Part shown: piece by piece, positions 54,618-64,000 of the stretch
How positions within the stretch are numbered: the stretch's first letter is position 1
Layout of the letters: every line of letters starts with the position of its first letter
DNA from: Neurospora tetrasperma FGSC 2508
Taxonomy: Eukaryota; Ascomycota; Sordariomycetes; Sordariales; Sordariaceae
Length of the DNA: 64,000 nt
NCBI RefSeq assembly: GCF_000213175.1
Contig: NW_009799179.1
Location: 124,001-188,000, forward strand
Direction: 5' to 3'
Notes under the pieces: model-generated
The model's database searches: none
Told to the model about the DNA's origin: nothing
What the model saw: only the letters and a program-made list of their open reading frames with translations
Translations under genes and position numbers: made by a program

Positions 54618-56303
54618 ATGGCCAACCAAGGCCCCACCCTCGACGACTATTACAATCTCGGCTCTCATCACCGGCCCATATCCACCACCAGCGCGGAAAC
54701 TCAGCTCTGGTTTGATCGTGGCCTCATCTGGAGCTTCGGCTTCAACCACGAAGAGTCCGTCAAGTGTTTTGAACGCGCCGTGGCTGCCGATGCAAACTGC
54801 GCCATTGCCTACTGGGGGATCGCCTACTCCCTGGGCCCCAACTATAACAAGCCATGGAGCGTGTTTGACGAAGATGAGCTACAGAAGACCATCGATCGGG
54901 CATGGGAAGTCCTGGAACTGGCAAGACAAAAGGCAGCTGCCCCTGGGTCGACGTGTACTCCGGCAGAACATGCCCTCATTGATGCCCTCCAGTATCGATA
55001 TCCCAAGAGAGCGGCAAAGCCCAAGAAGGACTCTGCACTGGAACATGGCTACGCCCAAGCAATGGCCAAAGTCTACCAGCAGTTCTCGTCCGACCTGGAC
55101 GTTGCCGCCCTCTACGTCGACGCCCTCATGAACCTCACCCCCTGGAAGCTCTGGGATCAGACGACGGGAAAGCCTGCAAAAGGCGCCCAGACTCTCGAAG
55201 CCAAGCGCGTTGTCGAACAGAGTCTAGCCCAGGACCCATACCATCCAGGCCTGCTTCACCTGTACATCCATCTCATGGAAATGTCAAGCCACCCCGAGGT
55301 GGCACTCCGTCTGGCGGACAACCTGCGCGGTCTCATCCCTGACGCCGGCCATCTCAATCACATGCCCACCCATCTTGATGTGATCTGCGGGGACTACCGG
55401 CGGGCCATCTCCTCCAACTCCCAGGCCATTGTTGCTGACGAGAAGTGGGTGAGTAAAGAAGGTCACGATGGCGCTCTCAACTTCTACGCCCTCTACCGCT
55501 GCCACAACTACCACTTCCGCATCTATGCCGCCATGTTCGCCGGTCAGTACCAGGTGGCTCTGGAAACCGTTACGCAACTAGAAGCGGCCCTCCCTGAAAG
55601 TTTGCTCCGGGTCAAGTCGCCGCCCATGGCCGACTGGCTCGAAGGGTTCTTGGCCATGCGCGTGCATGTTCTCGTCCGCTTCGGGAGGTGGCAGGACATT
55701 GTCGCCTTGGTCCCGCCACAAGACACCGAGCTCTACTGCACTACCGTGGCCATGATTCATTATGCCAAAGGTGTGGCGCTTGCCAATTCAAACCGCGCCA
55801 GAGAAGCCGAACGCCATCGGCAGCTGTTTGCTGAAGCTGTCAAGAGAGTGCCGCCTTCGAGGACCGTGTTCAACAACACTTGTCGGGATATCCTGGCGAT
55901 TGCTGCTGCCATGTTGGATGGCGAGCTGGAATTCCGCAGGGGCAATGTCGAGCTGGGATTTGAGTGTTTGCGAGATGCCATCAAGTTGGATGATAACCTG
56001 CCGTATGATGAGCCTTGGGGGTGGATGCAACCGACTCGACATGCTTACGGTGCTCTCCTTTTGGAACAGGGACGGGTACAAGAGGCCGCGACGGTGTATC
56101 GGGCGGATCTGGGTCTGGATAATACGCTCCCGAGATCCCTTCAGCACCGAAACAATGTCTGGGCGTTGCACGGATACCACGAGTGTTTGGTTAAGCTGGG
56201 GAGAAAGGAGGAAGCACGAGTATTGCAAAATCAATTAGAGCTGGCTGTCGCGTGTGCGGATGTTCCCATCCGGTCATCTTGTTTTTGTCGAAGTCGTCTT
56301 TGA
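54618..56303 (+). CDS. TPR-repeat protein, bacterial-like
   Basis: A single exon of 561 aa; the start has a strong context (CACCATGG). The N terminus YYNLGSHHRPISTTSAETQLWFDRGLIWSFGFNHEESVKCFERA, with CAIAYWGIAYSLGPNYNKPW, is the signature of a widespread bacterial and fungal TPR family of about 550 residues. Further helical repeats run through DPYHPGLLHLYIHLMEMSSHPE, NHMPTHLDVICGDYRRAI and the C-terminal half (YGALLLEQGRVQEAATVYRADL). There is no signal peptide or membrane segment. TPR domains scaffold protein complexes; no enzymatic residues are evident, although the conserved HxxH-like MPTHLD and NFYALYRCHNYHF segments may mark a functional site. Lack of introns and close wording to bacterial relatives raise the possibility of ancient transfer. 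Confidence 0.85.
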   Translation: MANQGPTLDDYYNLGSHHRPISTTSAETQLWFDRGLIWSFGFNHEESVKCFERAVAADANCAIAYWGIAYSLGPNYNKPWSVFDEDELQKTIDRAWEVLELARQKAAAPGSTCTPAEHALIDALQYRYPKRAAKPKKDSALEHGYAQAMAKVYQQFSSDLDVAALYVDALMNLTPWKLWDQTTGKPAKGAQTLEAKRVVEQSLAQDPYHPGLLHLYIHLMEMSSHPEVALRLADNLRGLIPDAGHLNHMPTHLDVICGDYRRAISSNSQAIVADEKWVSKEGHDGALNFYALYRCHNYHFRIYAAMFAGQYQVALETVTQLEAALPESLLRVKSPPMADWLEGFLAMRVHVLVRFGRWQDIVALVPPQDTELYCTTVAMIHYAKGVALANSNRAREAERHRQLFAEAVKRVPPSRTVFNNTCRDILAIAAAMLDGELEFRRGNVELGFECLRDAIKLDDNLPYDEPWGWMQPTRHAYGALLLEQGRVQEAATVYRADLGLDNTLPRSLQHRNNVWALHGYHECLVKLGRKEEARVLQNQLELAVACADVPIRSSCFCRSRL

Positions 56304-56897
56304 TGGGCGGTGACTCGGAGGCGGGACGTGTCGTCTGCAGCGCGTTTGCTTTCCTGTCCGTGGTGGTAGCGCAGAGTTCATGCTCAACTGCAGGTACATG
56401 TGTGCTGTCCTTTATGGGAGGGGAAATCCTGAATTCCAACATCTGCAGGAAACCTCGCGTCATCGTGCATGTTATAGGGCCGGCGCCTGACAGCCGGAGT
56501 CTTCTTCATGTAAGGTAGCCGATGCCTTGTATCAATCATGCAAGGTCATACCACGTTGGCACGGCTTGGGAATATCTTCATGAGTTTCTTCCTCTTATTG
56601 GTATCTTTCTGTGAGTCTGGGCAAGGTAGGTACGGTCCTTGCACGGTTGGCGTTTTCACCTCGGAATGAAGGAACGAACAGACAGACAAACATGATAATA
56701 GAGGCAAGTGGTACGTGTAGGCCAAAGGACAACCATGTTCGCCCCTCAACTATTCACACATCCATCCATCAGTTTGCAAAATCCGTCCGCGTGTCCTAAT
56801 CAACAATCACAGCATATTTCCAACCATCCACTGCACATCCAAGTCTACCTCTCCCTAAGAAACATCTCACACATTGACCCGAAGGCAGAAGCAAACA
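56304..56897. other. convergent 3' region
   Basis: About 590 bp between the TPR gene and the next minus-strand gene. No credible coding sequence. Confidence 0.5.
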
Positions 56898-57914
56898 TTA
56901 CCAGTACCTGCCAATACAGCAACAACCACATGATGCAGCAATAATCACCAACTCTCCAAAGAACCTCTCCACGAACCTCCGTGTCCCCTTCTTGTTTTTC
57001 GTCTTCGGCTTCCTTTCAGCGACACCTGAACCCCGAGCATTTCCAACAAGTTCACCGTTCATGTTTATTCTCCCTTCCAGGAAGTCTCTCCCCGTCCCCT
57101 CCACCTTCTCTTTACCTTTCCACTCACGTGTCTTCTTCTTCCTCCTCCACATCTTCCACGACTCCAATGGTTTAGCAGGACCCACCACACTCTCTTTCCC
57201 TTCTTTGAACCTGCTAATCCGCACGTCAGCACGCAAAGCAGCAGCATCTCGACCTGCCCTTCCGTTGGCATTGGCCTCAGCGGCAAAATCCCGGGTATCA
57301 GTCTGCCTCAGCTGTTCATCGTTGTCATTGCCCTGCCAATACCTCCGCGCCAGCTCCTCATACGCCTTTTGAGCCTCACACTTGCCGTAGTGAGAGTCGG
57401 AGCAGTGCCAGCAGGGGCTGTAGTAGTCCATGTCACATGTTGTGTGCTCTGATGTACAGTCGGGGGGGACGTTGAGGTTCTGGTCGATGTCGCTGACAGA
57501 AGGGGAGACGTCAGGGGAGACGGAGCGGCGTGGGGCCATGATTGGATCGTCTTCCTCGTCGGAGTCGAGGTCGGAGACGTAGTTGTCGGTGACCCATGAA
57601 TATCTCCTGGGTGTGGTGGAAATGTGGCGGGAATCGTTAGAACCCGAAGCGTCGCTGGAGATGAGTACCTCTGTGGAGGAATTGGAGGGGTCGGAGGGGG
57701 CACATGGGCCGGGAGACTTGACTTGAGAGGATGTGCTGATATTTGAGGGCGTGGTGGAGGTTGTAGTGCCTTGTGGCACGGGGTGGTTCAAGCGGTTGAC
57801 TTGCAACGACTCGGGCAGGTAGGCGAAACCGGAGGAAAGGTGTTTCCTAGGTATGTCGGGAACCCTGCGGAAGGCATTTCTTCTCTGAAGTGGGTGGTTG
57901 ATTGGCTGGGACAT
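56898..57914 (-). CDS. hypothetical protein with hydrophobic Cys-rich C terminus
   Basis: A single exon of 338 aa, not recognised. The first ~170 residues are Ser/Thr/Pro-rich and disordered with an acidic SDLDSDEEDD patch. A compact Cys/Trp segment follows (DYYSPCWHCSDSHYGKC) that resembles a small zinc knuckle. A helix then leads to a strongly basic region (WRRKKKTREWKGKEK and KPKTKNKKGTRR). The end is FFGELVIIAASCGCCCIGRYW, a short hydrophobic run with four Cys that could be palmitoylated or insert in a membrane after the basic stretch. Polarised basic-then-hydrophobic ends occur in tail-anchored proteins. No partner or pathway can be named. Confidence 0.6.
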   Translation of the reverse strand: MSQPINHPLQRRNAFRRVPDIPRKHLSSGFAYLPESLQVNRLNHPVPQGTTTSTTPSNISTSSQVKSPGPCAPSDPSNSSTEVLISSDASGSNDSRHISTTPRRYSWVTDNYVSDLDSDEEDDPIMAPRRSVSPDVSPSVSDIDQNLNVPPDCTSEHTTCDMDYYSPCWHCSDSHYGKCEAQKAYEELARRYWQGNDNDEQLRQTDTRDFAAEANANGRAGRDAAALRADVRISRFKEGKESVVGPAKPLESWKMWRRKKKTREWKGKEKVEGTGRDFLEGRINMNGELVGNARGSGVAERKPKTKNKKGTRRFVERFFGELVIIAASCGCCCIGRYW

Positions 57915-58658
57915 CTTGAGAGTAAGGGATATGGTTCTGGCGGGATGTAGTAGAGGTGCTCAAGTGATGGACGCAATGGAGAAGAAGTTTTCAGCTGTGA
58001 CTTACGTATGGACGAACAAAAGGAAGTAAGTCTCATCCGAGAGAATGGAGGCATAAATACCCCAGTAGAGAAACTTAAATCAGCGGAGTTTGCGGCAGAG
58101 GGAAATTCCGGAGTCACTCGGAGCTCCGAATACACTTACTTGACATGCTTTGCAGGCCGCCTAATATTTCTGACCTGCGTCTTTGGAGTTTCCTCAATTT
58201 CATTTCCCTTTCATACAGCTGTTTTGCCCGAGATCCTGTGCATGCACGCACTCTACGCGAGGTGTGTCAATATTGTACTTCGCGTCCATGGAAAAACCAT
58301 AAGGTAGGTAGAGATACGTGTAGGCATTTTGAGAAGATCAGGCAAATATGCATACCATATTTCTTCAGCCAATGAAAATAATAGCCACCGGGCAGGACGC
58401 AGTCTGGTGCAGGCGCTCCCTTTTTTTTTTTTTTTTTCTCTCTTTTTTTTTCCCCCGTCCACCGTGCATCCAGAGTGATTGGGAAATCTCTCACACTCGC
58501 CTTAACTCCATAAGAAAGCTGCTTCAACTTTCCCAAAACGTTCCTTTTCTTCTTCCATCATCATAACACTTTATTTGAACAAGTACTCGACCTTTTTTTA
58601 TCTCGAGGCCTTCAAGCTTAAGCCACTTCAACCAAACCAACCACATTCAACAACCAAG
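57915..58658. promoter_or_regulatory. divergent upstream region with homopolymer runs
   Basis: Between two divergent hypothetical genes. A 17-nt T run (58421..58437), followed by a second T run, lies about 220 bp upstream of the plus-strand start. No credible coding frame. Confidence 0.45.
58421..58437 (+). repeat. poly-T run, 17 nt
   Basis: Homopolymer tract in the divergent promoter, followed by CTCTC and a further T run. Poly(dA:dT) of this length usually excludes nucleosomes. Confidence 0.9.
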
Positions 58659-59449
58659 ATGTTCAGTCTATATTGCTCCGTCGTCCGGTCCCTTCAGACA
58701 TCGACCCCCTCCGCCAATATGACGGCGCACATAAGCACCCCGTCCATGTCCCAAAACCGTAAGTTCATAATTTTGCCTCCGCTTTCAATTTTCGTAACAG
58801 AAACATGACCGAGCAAGCACTTACACTGTCACTTTCACATACAGGCATCCAAGCGGGCTACAGGAAGCCAACTGTCGAGGACTTTGACGAGAAGGAAGAG
58901 GAAGTGCGTGTCGAAAGTCGAACGGACGTTGCGGCTTCTGACGAATACGACCTCTCAGAAGAGGAAGACTACTTTGCTTCCAAGTTTGACTTGAGCACAC
59001 GCGGTTCGGACACCAGTGGTCAAGATTCGGAGCAGGATGAGCCGAAGGAGGAGGAGAAGAACAGAAAAGACGAGAAGAGGCGGATAATGAAGGAGCAGGC
59101 CGAACAGTTCCTGCGAGCCGCCCCCGCGGGGATAAGCAGGAGGGTGCGGGGACTGATGGAGAAGCTGGCGAGGGGGGAGGAAGTTGAGGATTCGGAGGAG
59201 GAGGAGGACTCGGAAGACGAGGAATCCGATGATGAGGAATCCGACGTGGGCATGGACAAATGGGAGGCAAAGGCCAAGATGGCGAAGGAGGTGAACAGGA
59301 GACATGACGAGGAGTTGATCAAGTATTGGCTGGCAAAGCTCACCAAGAAAGACCCAGTGTATTCGGAGGAGGAGGTGGAAATAAGGGACAGGATCAGGAT
59401 AAAGAGAGGGGAAACCAGGAGGGAAGCCAAGCTGATTATGTGTCGGTAG
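58659..59449 (+). CDS. hypothetical acidic protein
   Basis: Exons 58659..58758 and 58845..59449 encode 234 aa; the 86-nt intron is GTAAGT...CAG and phase-consistent. The first 33 residues (MFSLYCSVVRSLQTSTPS) could be a weak mitochondrial or signal-like start. The rest is charged: YRKPTVEDFDEKEEEV, an SEEEDYFASKFDLS segment, a helix ending APAGISRRVRGLMEKLARGEE, a long Glu/Asp/Ser run (about 150-178) and a basic helical C terminus (EIRDRIRIKRGETRREAKLI). I recognise no family. The strong reading frame and consensus intron support a real gene. Confidence 0.6.
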
Positions 59450-59827
59450 GAGCCAGGACAGAGGAAGAAGACAGCTGGCGTCTAGGCTAGATACCTACCT
59501 TCAAAAGGCACTACCGATAAAGGGTCGGCCTAGACGCTTGAGGAAATGGAAGCTTCTGATTGACCAAAAAAGTCCACACCCCTAAAAAGGAGTGTGCTAA
59601 ACGCTCTAATTATCAGCGAAGAGTTATAGCGAGTTACTCACTGTGAAATGTTGTATCCCTTCGTACATAGACCTAGATCGGGTAAGCGCGGCCACTGTCC
59701 AAATGCTATCTCATTTGCAACCACGAGTAGAGTCCAGCATACCGCACCTTCCTAGCTAGTAACAGCATATGACGGGATGTTCCAAGTCTTGCAAATGTTC
59801 CGTTTCATGTTCTACACCCTCCAAGCC
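59450..59827. other. convergent 3' region
   Basis: 378 bp between two convergent small genes. Nothing gene-like. Confidence 0.5.
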
Positions 59828-60070
59828 TCACGCAGCACGCACAACATCCTCGGCCCGCATCCTCCTCACCAGTCTTCGTCGTTCCCAACAGCCACATTTC
59901 CGAATCAACCCCAAAATTATCAGGATGACCAGAAAACCAAAAACTCCAACGACAATGAGTACGTCGTGCGGCGGTGGTCGATACGGAGGATATGTTTCTG
60001 GTTCGAGGTTGCTTGTGTTGCCGTTGATTATGTCGGCGTGGGACCCGGTGGAGTTCCCGGCATCTGCCAT
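59828..60070 (-). CDS. small single-pass membrane protein
   Basis: An 80-aa frame. Residues 1-35 are polar with two N-glycosylation sequons (NSTG, NTSN) and a Pro-rich YPPYRPPPHD. One transmembrane helix (VLIVVGVFGFLVILIILGLI, about 38-57) is followed by RKCGCWERRRLVRRMR, a strongly positive cytosolic face. This fits a type I or III membrane protein with the N terminus outside. The frame stays open for about 20 codons upstream of the ATG, so an earlier exon with a signal peptide is possible. Topology is read directly; function is unknown. Confidence 0.5.
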   Translation of the reverse strand: MADAGNSTGSHADIINGNTSNLEPETYPPYRPPPHDVLIVVGVFGFLVILIILGLIRKCGCWERRRLVRRMRAEDVVRAA

Positions 60071-60825
60071 GGAATCGTTAATTGCAGTGGAGGAACCAGC
60101 GATGTGGAAGGAGGAGCAGGAGAATATTTAATGATGGCCAGGAACAATTAAAATCAAAGTCCAGGACCCTTAAGTATCGAAGGCACGGAGATGTGAAGGA
60201 TTAACAGCACGGCGTTTCTTGGTCAAGTGGATTGGTTATGTCCACCATGACCCACAGCCCTGGTTGGTTACCTCGATGGAAAGTTGATCCTTGGGCAAAG
60301 ACATCATCGCATGAATCCGAGCCATATCTTGACAGTATCATGCGTAAAAGATTGATCTCACTTGAACACTATCCTGAGATATAGAACGCTACAACCAAGA
60401 CAGCAACATCGATGTTTGGCTTGCTGTCGGCCCCACTCTTTGCAACCCCATCAAATACGATAAGTGCTAGTGTAACCAGCCACATTAAGCCAATTTAGCG
60501 CTAATGCACTAACACACTCCCAACATCTCCAGCGCCCACAATGTCTCCCAGCAATCACGACTTCCTCCCAGAACACAACCCGTTCCATCGCTTATACCTA
60601 AACACAGAGCCATACGACATATGGCCACCCGGTATCACTATACGCTCCAGTAAATCAAATCTTACTAACAGCCTCCCAGCATCAGTGTTCCTCCTTCCCA
60701 CAGCGAATAATTCCAGTCATGCCACCCTTTCTCCAACATGAACGTCATTGCTGACATCAACCGTCATTCAAGCTTTAACTTCCTCTTCAAAAATATAGAA
60801 CAGCATACATCCACTCCAAAGCCTC
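60071..60825. other. intergenic
   Basis: Contains one 66-codon plus-strand frame at 60541 with little support. Otherwise nothing gene-like. Confidence 0.4.
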
Positions 60826-61404
60826 CTAATAAGCTTCCCTAACTTTATCGTTCGCTTCCATCCATTTCGGATCACCCGTCATCTTAGTCCAGCTCATCCA
60901 GGTCTCGTCCATATCATTCAGGTCTCGCTTTGCATGACCATCGCCATTCTCAGGGGCAGTCTTGCCTTTGCCCAACCCTTCGACGAACCCAGATATAGCC
61001 TTTTCAATGTCCACAACGGTTCTCCTGGTCTTCTCGACAGCCTCAGACAGTCCAAGTTTGGAATCTTCCTGGTGGTTTAGGTCTCGCTTCGCTCTTCTGA
61101 TAAAGTGTGGGTGCCGCTCGGGGTGCGTCGCGGCGATGAGATTGTAGAAAGTGCCGCGGAAGTGCTTGGTTGCTTGGACTGTAGTGACGACGACAGTCCT
61201 GATGACTGTCAGAGCACTGGTATGTTCGTCGGAGAAGGTCTTGAAGCCCGACGCGGTGTTGACTTCGTGGCTGGCGTGGACGTTGTGGTTGGTAGCTTGA
61301 AGAGACGCTTGCTCATAACGAGCTGTCGGTGGGAGTACGGCTAGGGCAGATGCCATGGTTGAAAGGCCCAAAAGGGAGAAGAGGGAGAGAAGGTACGACT
61401 TCAT
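60826..61404 (-). CDS. secreted hypothetical protein with repeated Kex2-type AKRDLN sites
   Basis: A single exon of 192 aa. A signal peptide (MKSYLLSLFSLLGLSTMASALA) is followed by a polar chain without membrane segments or cysteines. The dibasic sequence AKRDLN occurs twice (KR at 106-107 and 159-160), each giving a peptide that starts DLN and is rich in acidic residues; another dibasic RR is at 103-104. Kex2 in the Golgi cleaves after KR, so the precursor could release a middle piece of about 52 residues and a 32-residue tail. Such repeated-site secreted precursors are known in fungi as KEX2-processed repeat proteins, though only two copies are present here. No family name is recognised; an extracellular signalling or host-directed role is inference. 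Confidence 0.65.
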   Translation of the reverse strand: MKSYLLSLFSLLGLSTMASALAVLPPTARYEQASLQATNHNVHASHEVNTASGFKTFSDEHTSALTVIRTVVVTTVQATKHFRGTFYNLIAATHPERHPHFIRRAKRDLNHQEDSKLGLSEAVEKTRRTVVDIEKAISGFVEGLGKGKTAPENGDGHAKRDLNDMDETWMSWTKMTGDPKWMEANDKVREAY

Positions 61405-62491
61405 ATTGGCGATAGTTATTCGGAATCTTCCTGTTTGCGTAGCGTAGGTACTTTGTGCGTTCCCGGTTGCCCTCTTCTATGACACACGGAGGCAATGGAC
61501 TGATGACTTTGGAGGGATGCTTGGGGTGGCGAAAGCCTGGATGCTAAGGGGTACACGTGGCAAGATATACTCTACAGACTCACCACAAACAGAAGGGGAC
61601 ACATGTTCCTTTTTCGTGTTGAGGTTGAGACCGGCTTCGTTCTTGCAGCGGATGTCCGGTTGGAGGCAGATTTTCCTGCAAGTTTATGCGAGCCTTATCA
61701 CCGGTAGATACAGCGAGGCGTTGCAAAAAAATTGATGATGCCCGGGAACTGATTATGCCGGTTTGAAGGTCGGCGGCTGTTCATGTGATCCTTCTTTTTC
61801 TGTTTTTTGAACACACGTACGCGGTTCCTATAGGTGTCGCTAGCGGAAAAAAATGCCGTATAATGGCTGATTTTATGATCTGTGACAGTGGTAGTCATGC
61901 CGCGCATTGACCTGCAGTCAAGGGGCGCAGTGTTCAATTCCAGGTTCACACCTGTTGCCAGAACCAGGAAAGGCACCGCCAGCGTGATTTACGCCTTTTC
62001 AGGTTACAGTAAAGGAGAGGCGAACAGCCAACTGCCGCCAGCCCGCCACAAAATTCCTATTTGCACTGGTGCACAGACCAAGGTTTAAGACCTCCCCGCG
62101 CCTATTTAAACCAAGCCAACCCATCTTTCCTCAGACAACTCTTTCTTCTTTTTCTCTCTATCCAAGTGCAGGGGTTTTACGCGTATCAGTGAGGACTTTG
62201 TCCGAGATTGCGTTTTTGCTAGTTGAAAACTACATACCCGACCACTTCCAGTATGGCTTCGGCTGGCTGGGGAATTTTTGGAAACCGCACCTTTCAAATT
62301 CTCGCTCTCGGGGTTTACTTTCTTCCCTCCCATTCTTCATTGCCTTCGGTTCCTTGTTGAGGGTCCGTGGTGAGGAAGGAACTATTAGAAACATTGTCTA
62401 TTGCCACGCCTTTCCTACAACTGGTTGCGTGCGGCAAGCAAGGATGGACAAAGAAAAAAACTAAAACCTATGTTGGTGCCCATGTCACGCC
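61405..62491. other. intergenic
   Basis: About 1.1 kb between two minus-strand genes, with no credible coding frame. Confidence 0.5.
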
Positions 62492-63104
62492 TCAATGGTC
62501 CCAAAATGAATTCCACACCGTGCAAAACAATATGGCAAATATGGGAACTCTAATGAACAGCAACGAGCCGAGGCATGAAAAGATGATGATGACGGCTAGT
62601 ATGCCTGGCGCGAGGCAGACTTTATGAGGAGGGCACGTAGGCTCGGTGGTCCCATCAGAGGTATCTTCCATTTTCGCCACATTGTCGGCTTGGTGAGGCA
62701 CTAGTTTCGGTTGCTCGGAGTCTGTTTCTAAAGAGATTTGGTGTCAGCTTGGGTTTTGCTTTGGTTATTCATCCGCTGTAGTAAGTTGTGCATTCAGTGC
62801 ATGATATTACTCTTGGAATGAGCGACGCTAAAGGCATCTACGATCCAGGAAAAAGGGGGGGAGAAAGGAACGAAGAAAATGGAACAGGATGTGACACCGT
62901 ACCTATCCTATTGATTTCACGTCTTCCACGGCCACGTCTTGTTGGCAGGGAGAAGTCGTCGCGATGATGGATAGTCGTGGTTGCTGGTATTCCAAGGCTC
63001 GAGTCGTCGCGGTCGATGGCTTGGCTCTCAGTACCGATATTCAAGGCAACGCAAATGCCAAAGAGCGCCGCTAGCAAGGCTCGAGAAAGCAGTTGCGCGC
63101 GCAT
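62492..63104 (-). CDS. hypothetical small membrane protein with two hydrophobic segments
   Basis: Exons 62903..63104 and 62492..62727 give 145 aa. The intron (62728..62902, 175 nt) has a GTACGG donor, a CTGAC branch sequence and a TTTAG acceptor, and phases agree. The N terminus MRAQLLSRALLAALFGICVALNIG is a signal peptide or first helix. A polar, charged middle (DRDDSSLGI, PTRRGRGRREINRIE) follows. The C terminus holds one or two membrane spans (APGILAVIIIFSCLGSLLFI and VPIFAILFCTVW). It resembles many short orphan fungal membrane proteins and I recognise no family. The long intron lowers confidence in the join. Confidence 0.5.
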
Positions 63105-64000
63105 CGTGTCGAGTTTGATAGAAGTAGTTTCTGGAGCTGTCTAACAAAAGAAGAGAAACGGACGCCCAGGCAGCCTAAATACCTTAGCAGAATTGAAAAA
63201 CCGGTGAATAGGCGAGGTCCGTGAGTTGTATCGTTGTCACACATTGTTTGCGTACCTTGTGTTGGTCCAAAGTCACAACAATGAAAGCGAACAAACGTGG
63301 CTTCGCATCCTGGCCCTGCTTTGTTTCCATTCCTCCCTCACAGTTTTCGTCGTTTGCACCTCATGGAGGGCGGAAAGTTCAAAGAGACCCCGGTGCCATC
63401 ACCAGGTTTTGCAGAGGTAGTTCCGCTTCTATGAAAGGAAGAGGGACAGGCGCGAAATGTGAGCAAGTCCGGATGTCGTTGAAATGGAGTCGGGACATGC
63501 CGATAAGCGACAGCGATAGCGCTTCTTTGGCCAATCAAGTGCCGCTATAACAAGCAGAACCCTGCCCCGCACTCTCAAGTTTTGACATGTCTGGTCATTC
63601 TTGAACTGCTCCTTGAACTACAACCAAGTGAATGGAGAACTAGGACTTCTCATCATTGAGCCAAGTCGCAGAGGTCAATATGAACAGGAACAAAAATCGA
63701 AAGCCCCAAATTGCCCGTAAGCATTTCGGAATGATTAGTGTGATTTGACGATGTTGGCAGATCTGTTAACGACTCAGCTAGAACGGGGCGCAATAGCGCG
63801 TCTACACTAACAGATGTCCAATAGCATTTCCCCTCCCCAACCCAGCGCACATGCCACCTGCCCATCCACTGTCGGCGCTGTGCCCAAATGAAGTCAGCAC
63901 GGGCATCAGGAACATCGAACAATCGGATGTGTCAATATTCTATGGAAACTCTTTCGCAATTCACATCGCTAACAGAATCGGGCATTCACATTATCTCTCA
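63105..64000. other. intergenic to window end
   Basis: No credible complete gene. A minus-strand frame at 63653..63922 could be the last exon of a gene beyond the window, but it has no recognisable motif. Confidence 0.4.

Noticed and set aside
60541-60741. 66-codon plus-strand frame starting after ACAATGTCTCCC
   Set aside because: A decent start context but no motif, neighbour or intron support; too short to call.
63653-63922. Minus-strand frame with Trp-rich segment near the window end
   Set aside because: Could be a terminal exon, but no acceptor or family could be established and upstream sequence is missing.

Overview
The window looks like nuclear chromosomal DNA of a filamentous ascomycete of the Sordariales, most likely Neurospora or a close relative. 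The evidence is a set of recognisable orthologues (cyt-21 mitochondrial ribosomal protein S16, a RO10-like dynactin subunit, the Sho1 osmosensor, DASH subunit Spc19), many short introns of 52-86 nt with GT-AG ends, an intron-bearing tRNA-Lys, and scattered intergenic motifs of the CCTAGGTACCT type. I saw no rRNA, CRISPR array or recognisable transposon or virus-like element.

Region 1-12 kb holds four genes that could form a small oxidative-metabolism cluster: a 3-hydroxyacyl-CoA dehydrogenase fused to YWTD repeats (runs off the left edge), a cytochrome b5/cytochrome b5 reductase fusion, a divergently transcribed P450 resembling the P450BM3 haem domain but without a reductase, and a Zn2Cys6 regulator. 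The P450 and its plausible electron donor share one 1.1 kb upstream region.

Region 13-35 kb is mostly core cell biology: a Mug190-like SMP/C2 lipid-transfer protein, a DUF7924-type protein with a PD...ExK nuclease-like signature, a vacuolar-type amino acid transporter, RO10-like dynactin p24, Sho1, Spc19 and a low-complexity His/Cys-rich orphan. Region 34.6-39.8 kb is a 5.2 kb stretch with no credible gene.

Region 39.8-46.4 kb holds a 66-residue Cys-rich protein ending in a CaaX box, a seven-exon NAD(P)H-hydrate epimerase, cyt-21, tRNA-Lys(CTT), and a GH16 (Crh-type) cell-wall transglycosylase with a transmembrane anchor and a long Q-rich tail.

Region 47-64 kb is an accessory-looking block of orphans: a coiled-coil repeat protein cut by an in-frame TAG, a divergent decayed coiled-coil gene, a 751-residue orphan whose best model needs a GC-AG intron, a bacterial-like TPR protein, acidic and Cys-rich hypotheticals, a secreted Kex2-site protein and two small membrane proteins. 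Exon boundaries were placed by hand from splice consensus and frame continuity; every multi-exon model quoted is phase-consistent, but none has transcript support here.
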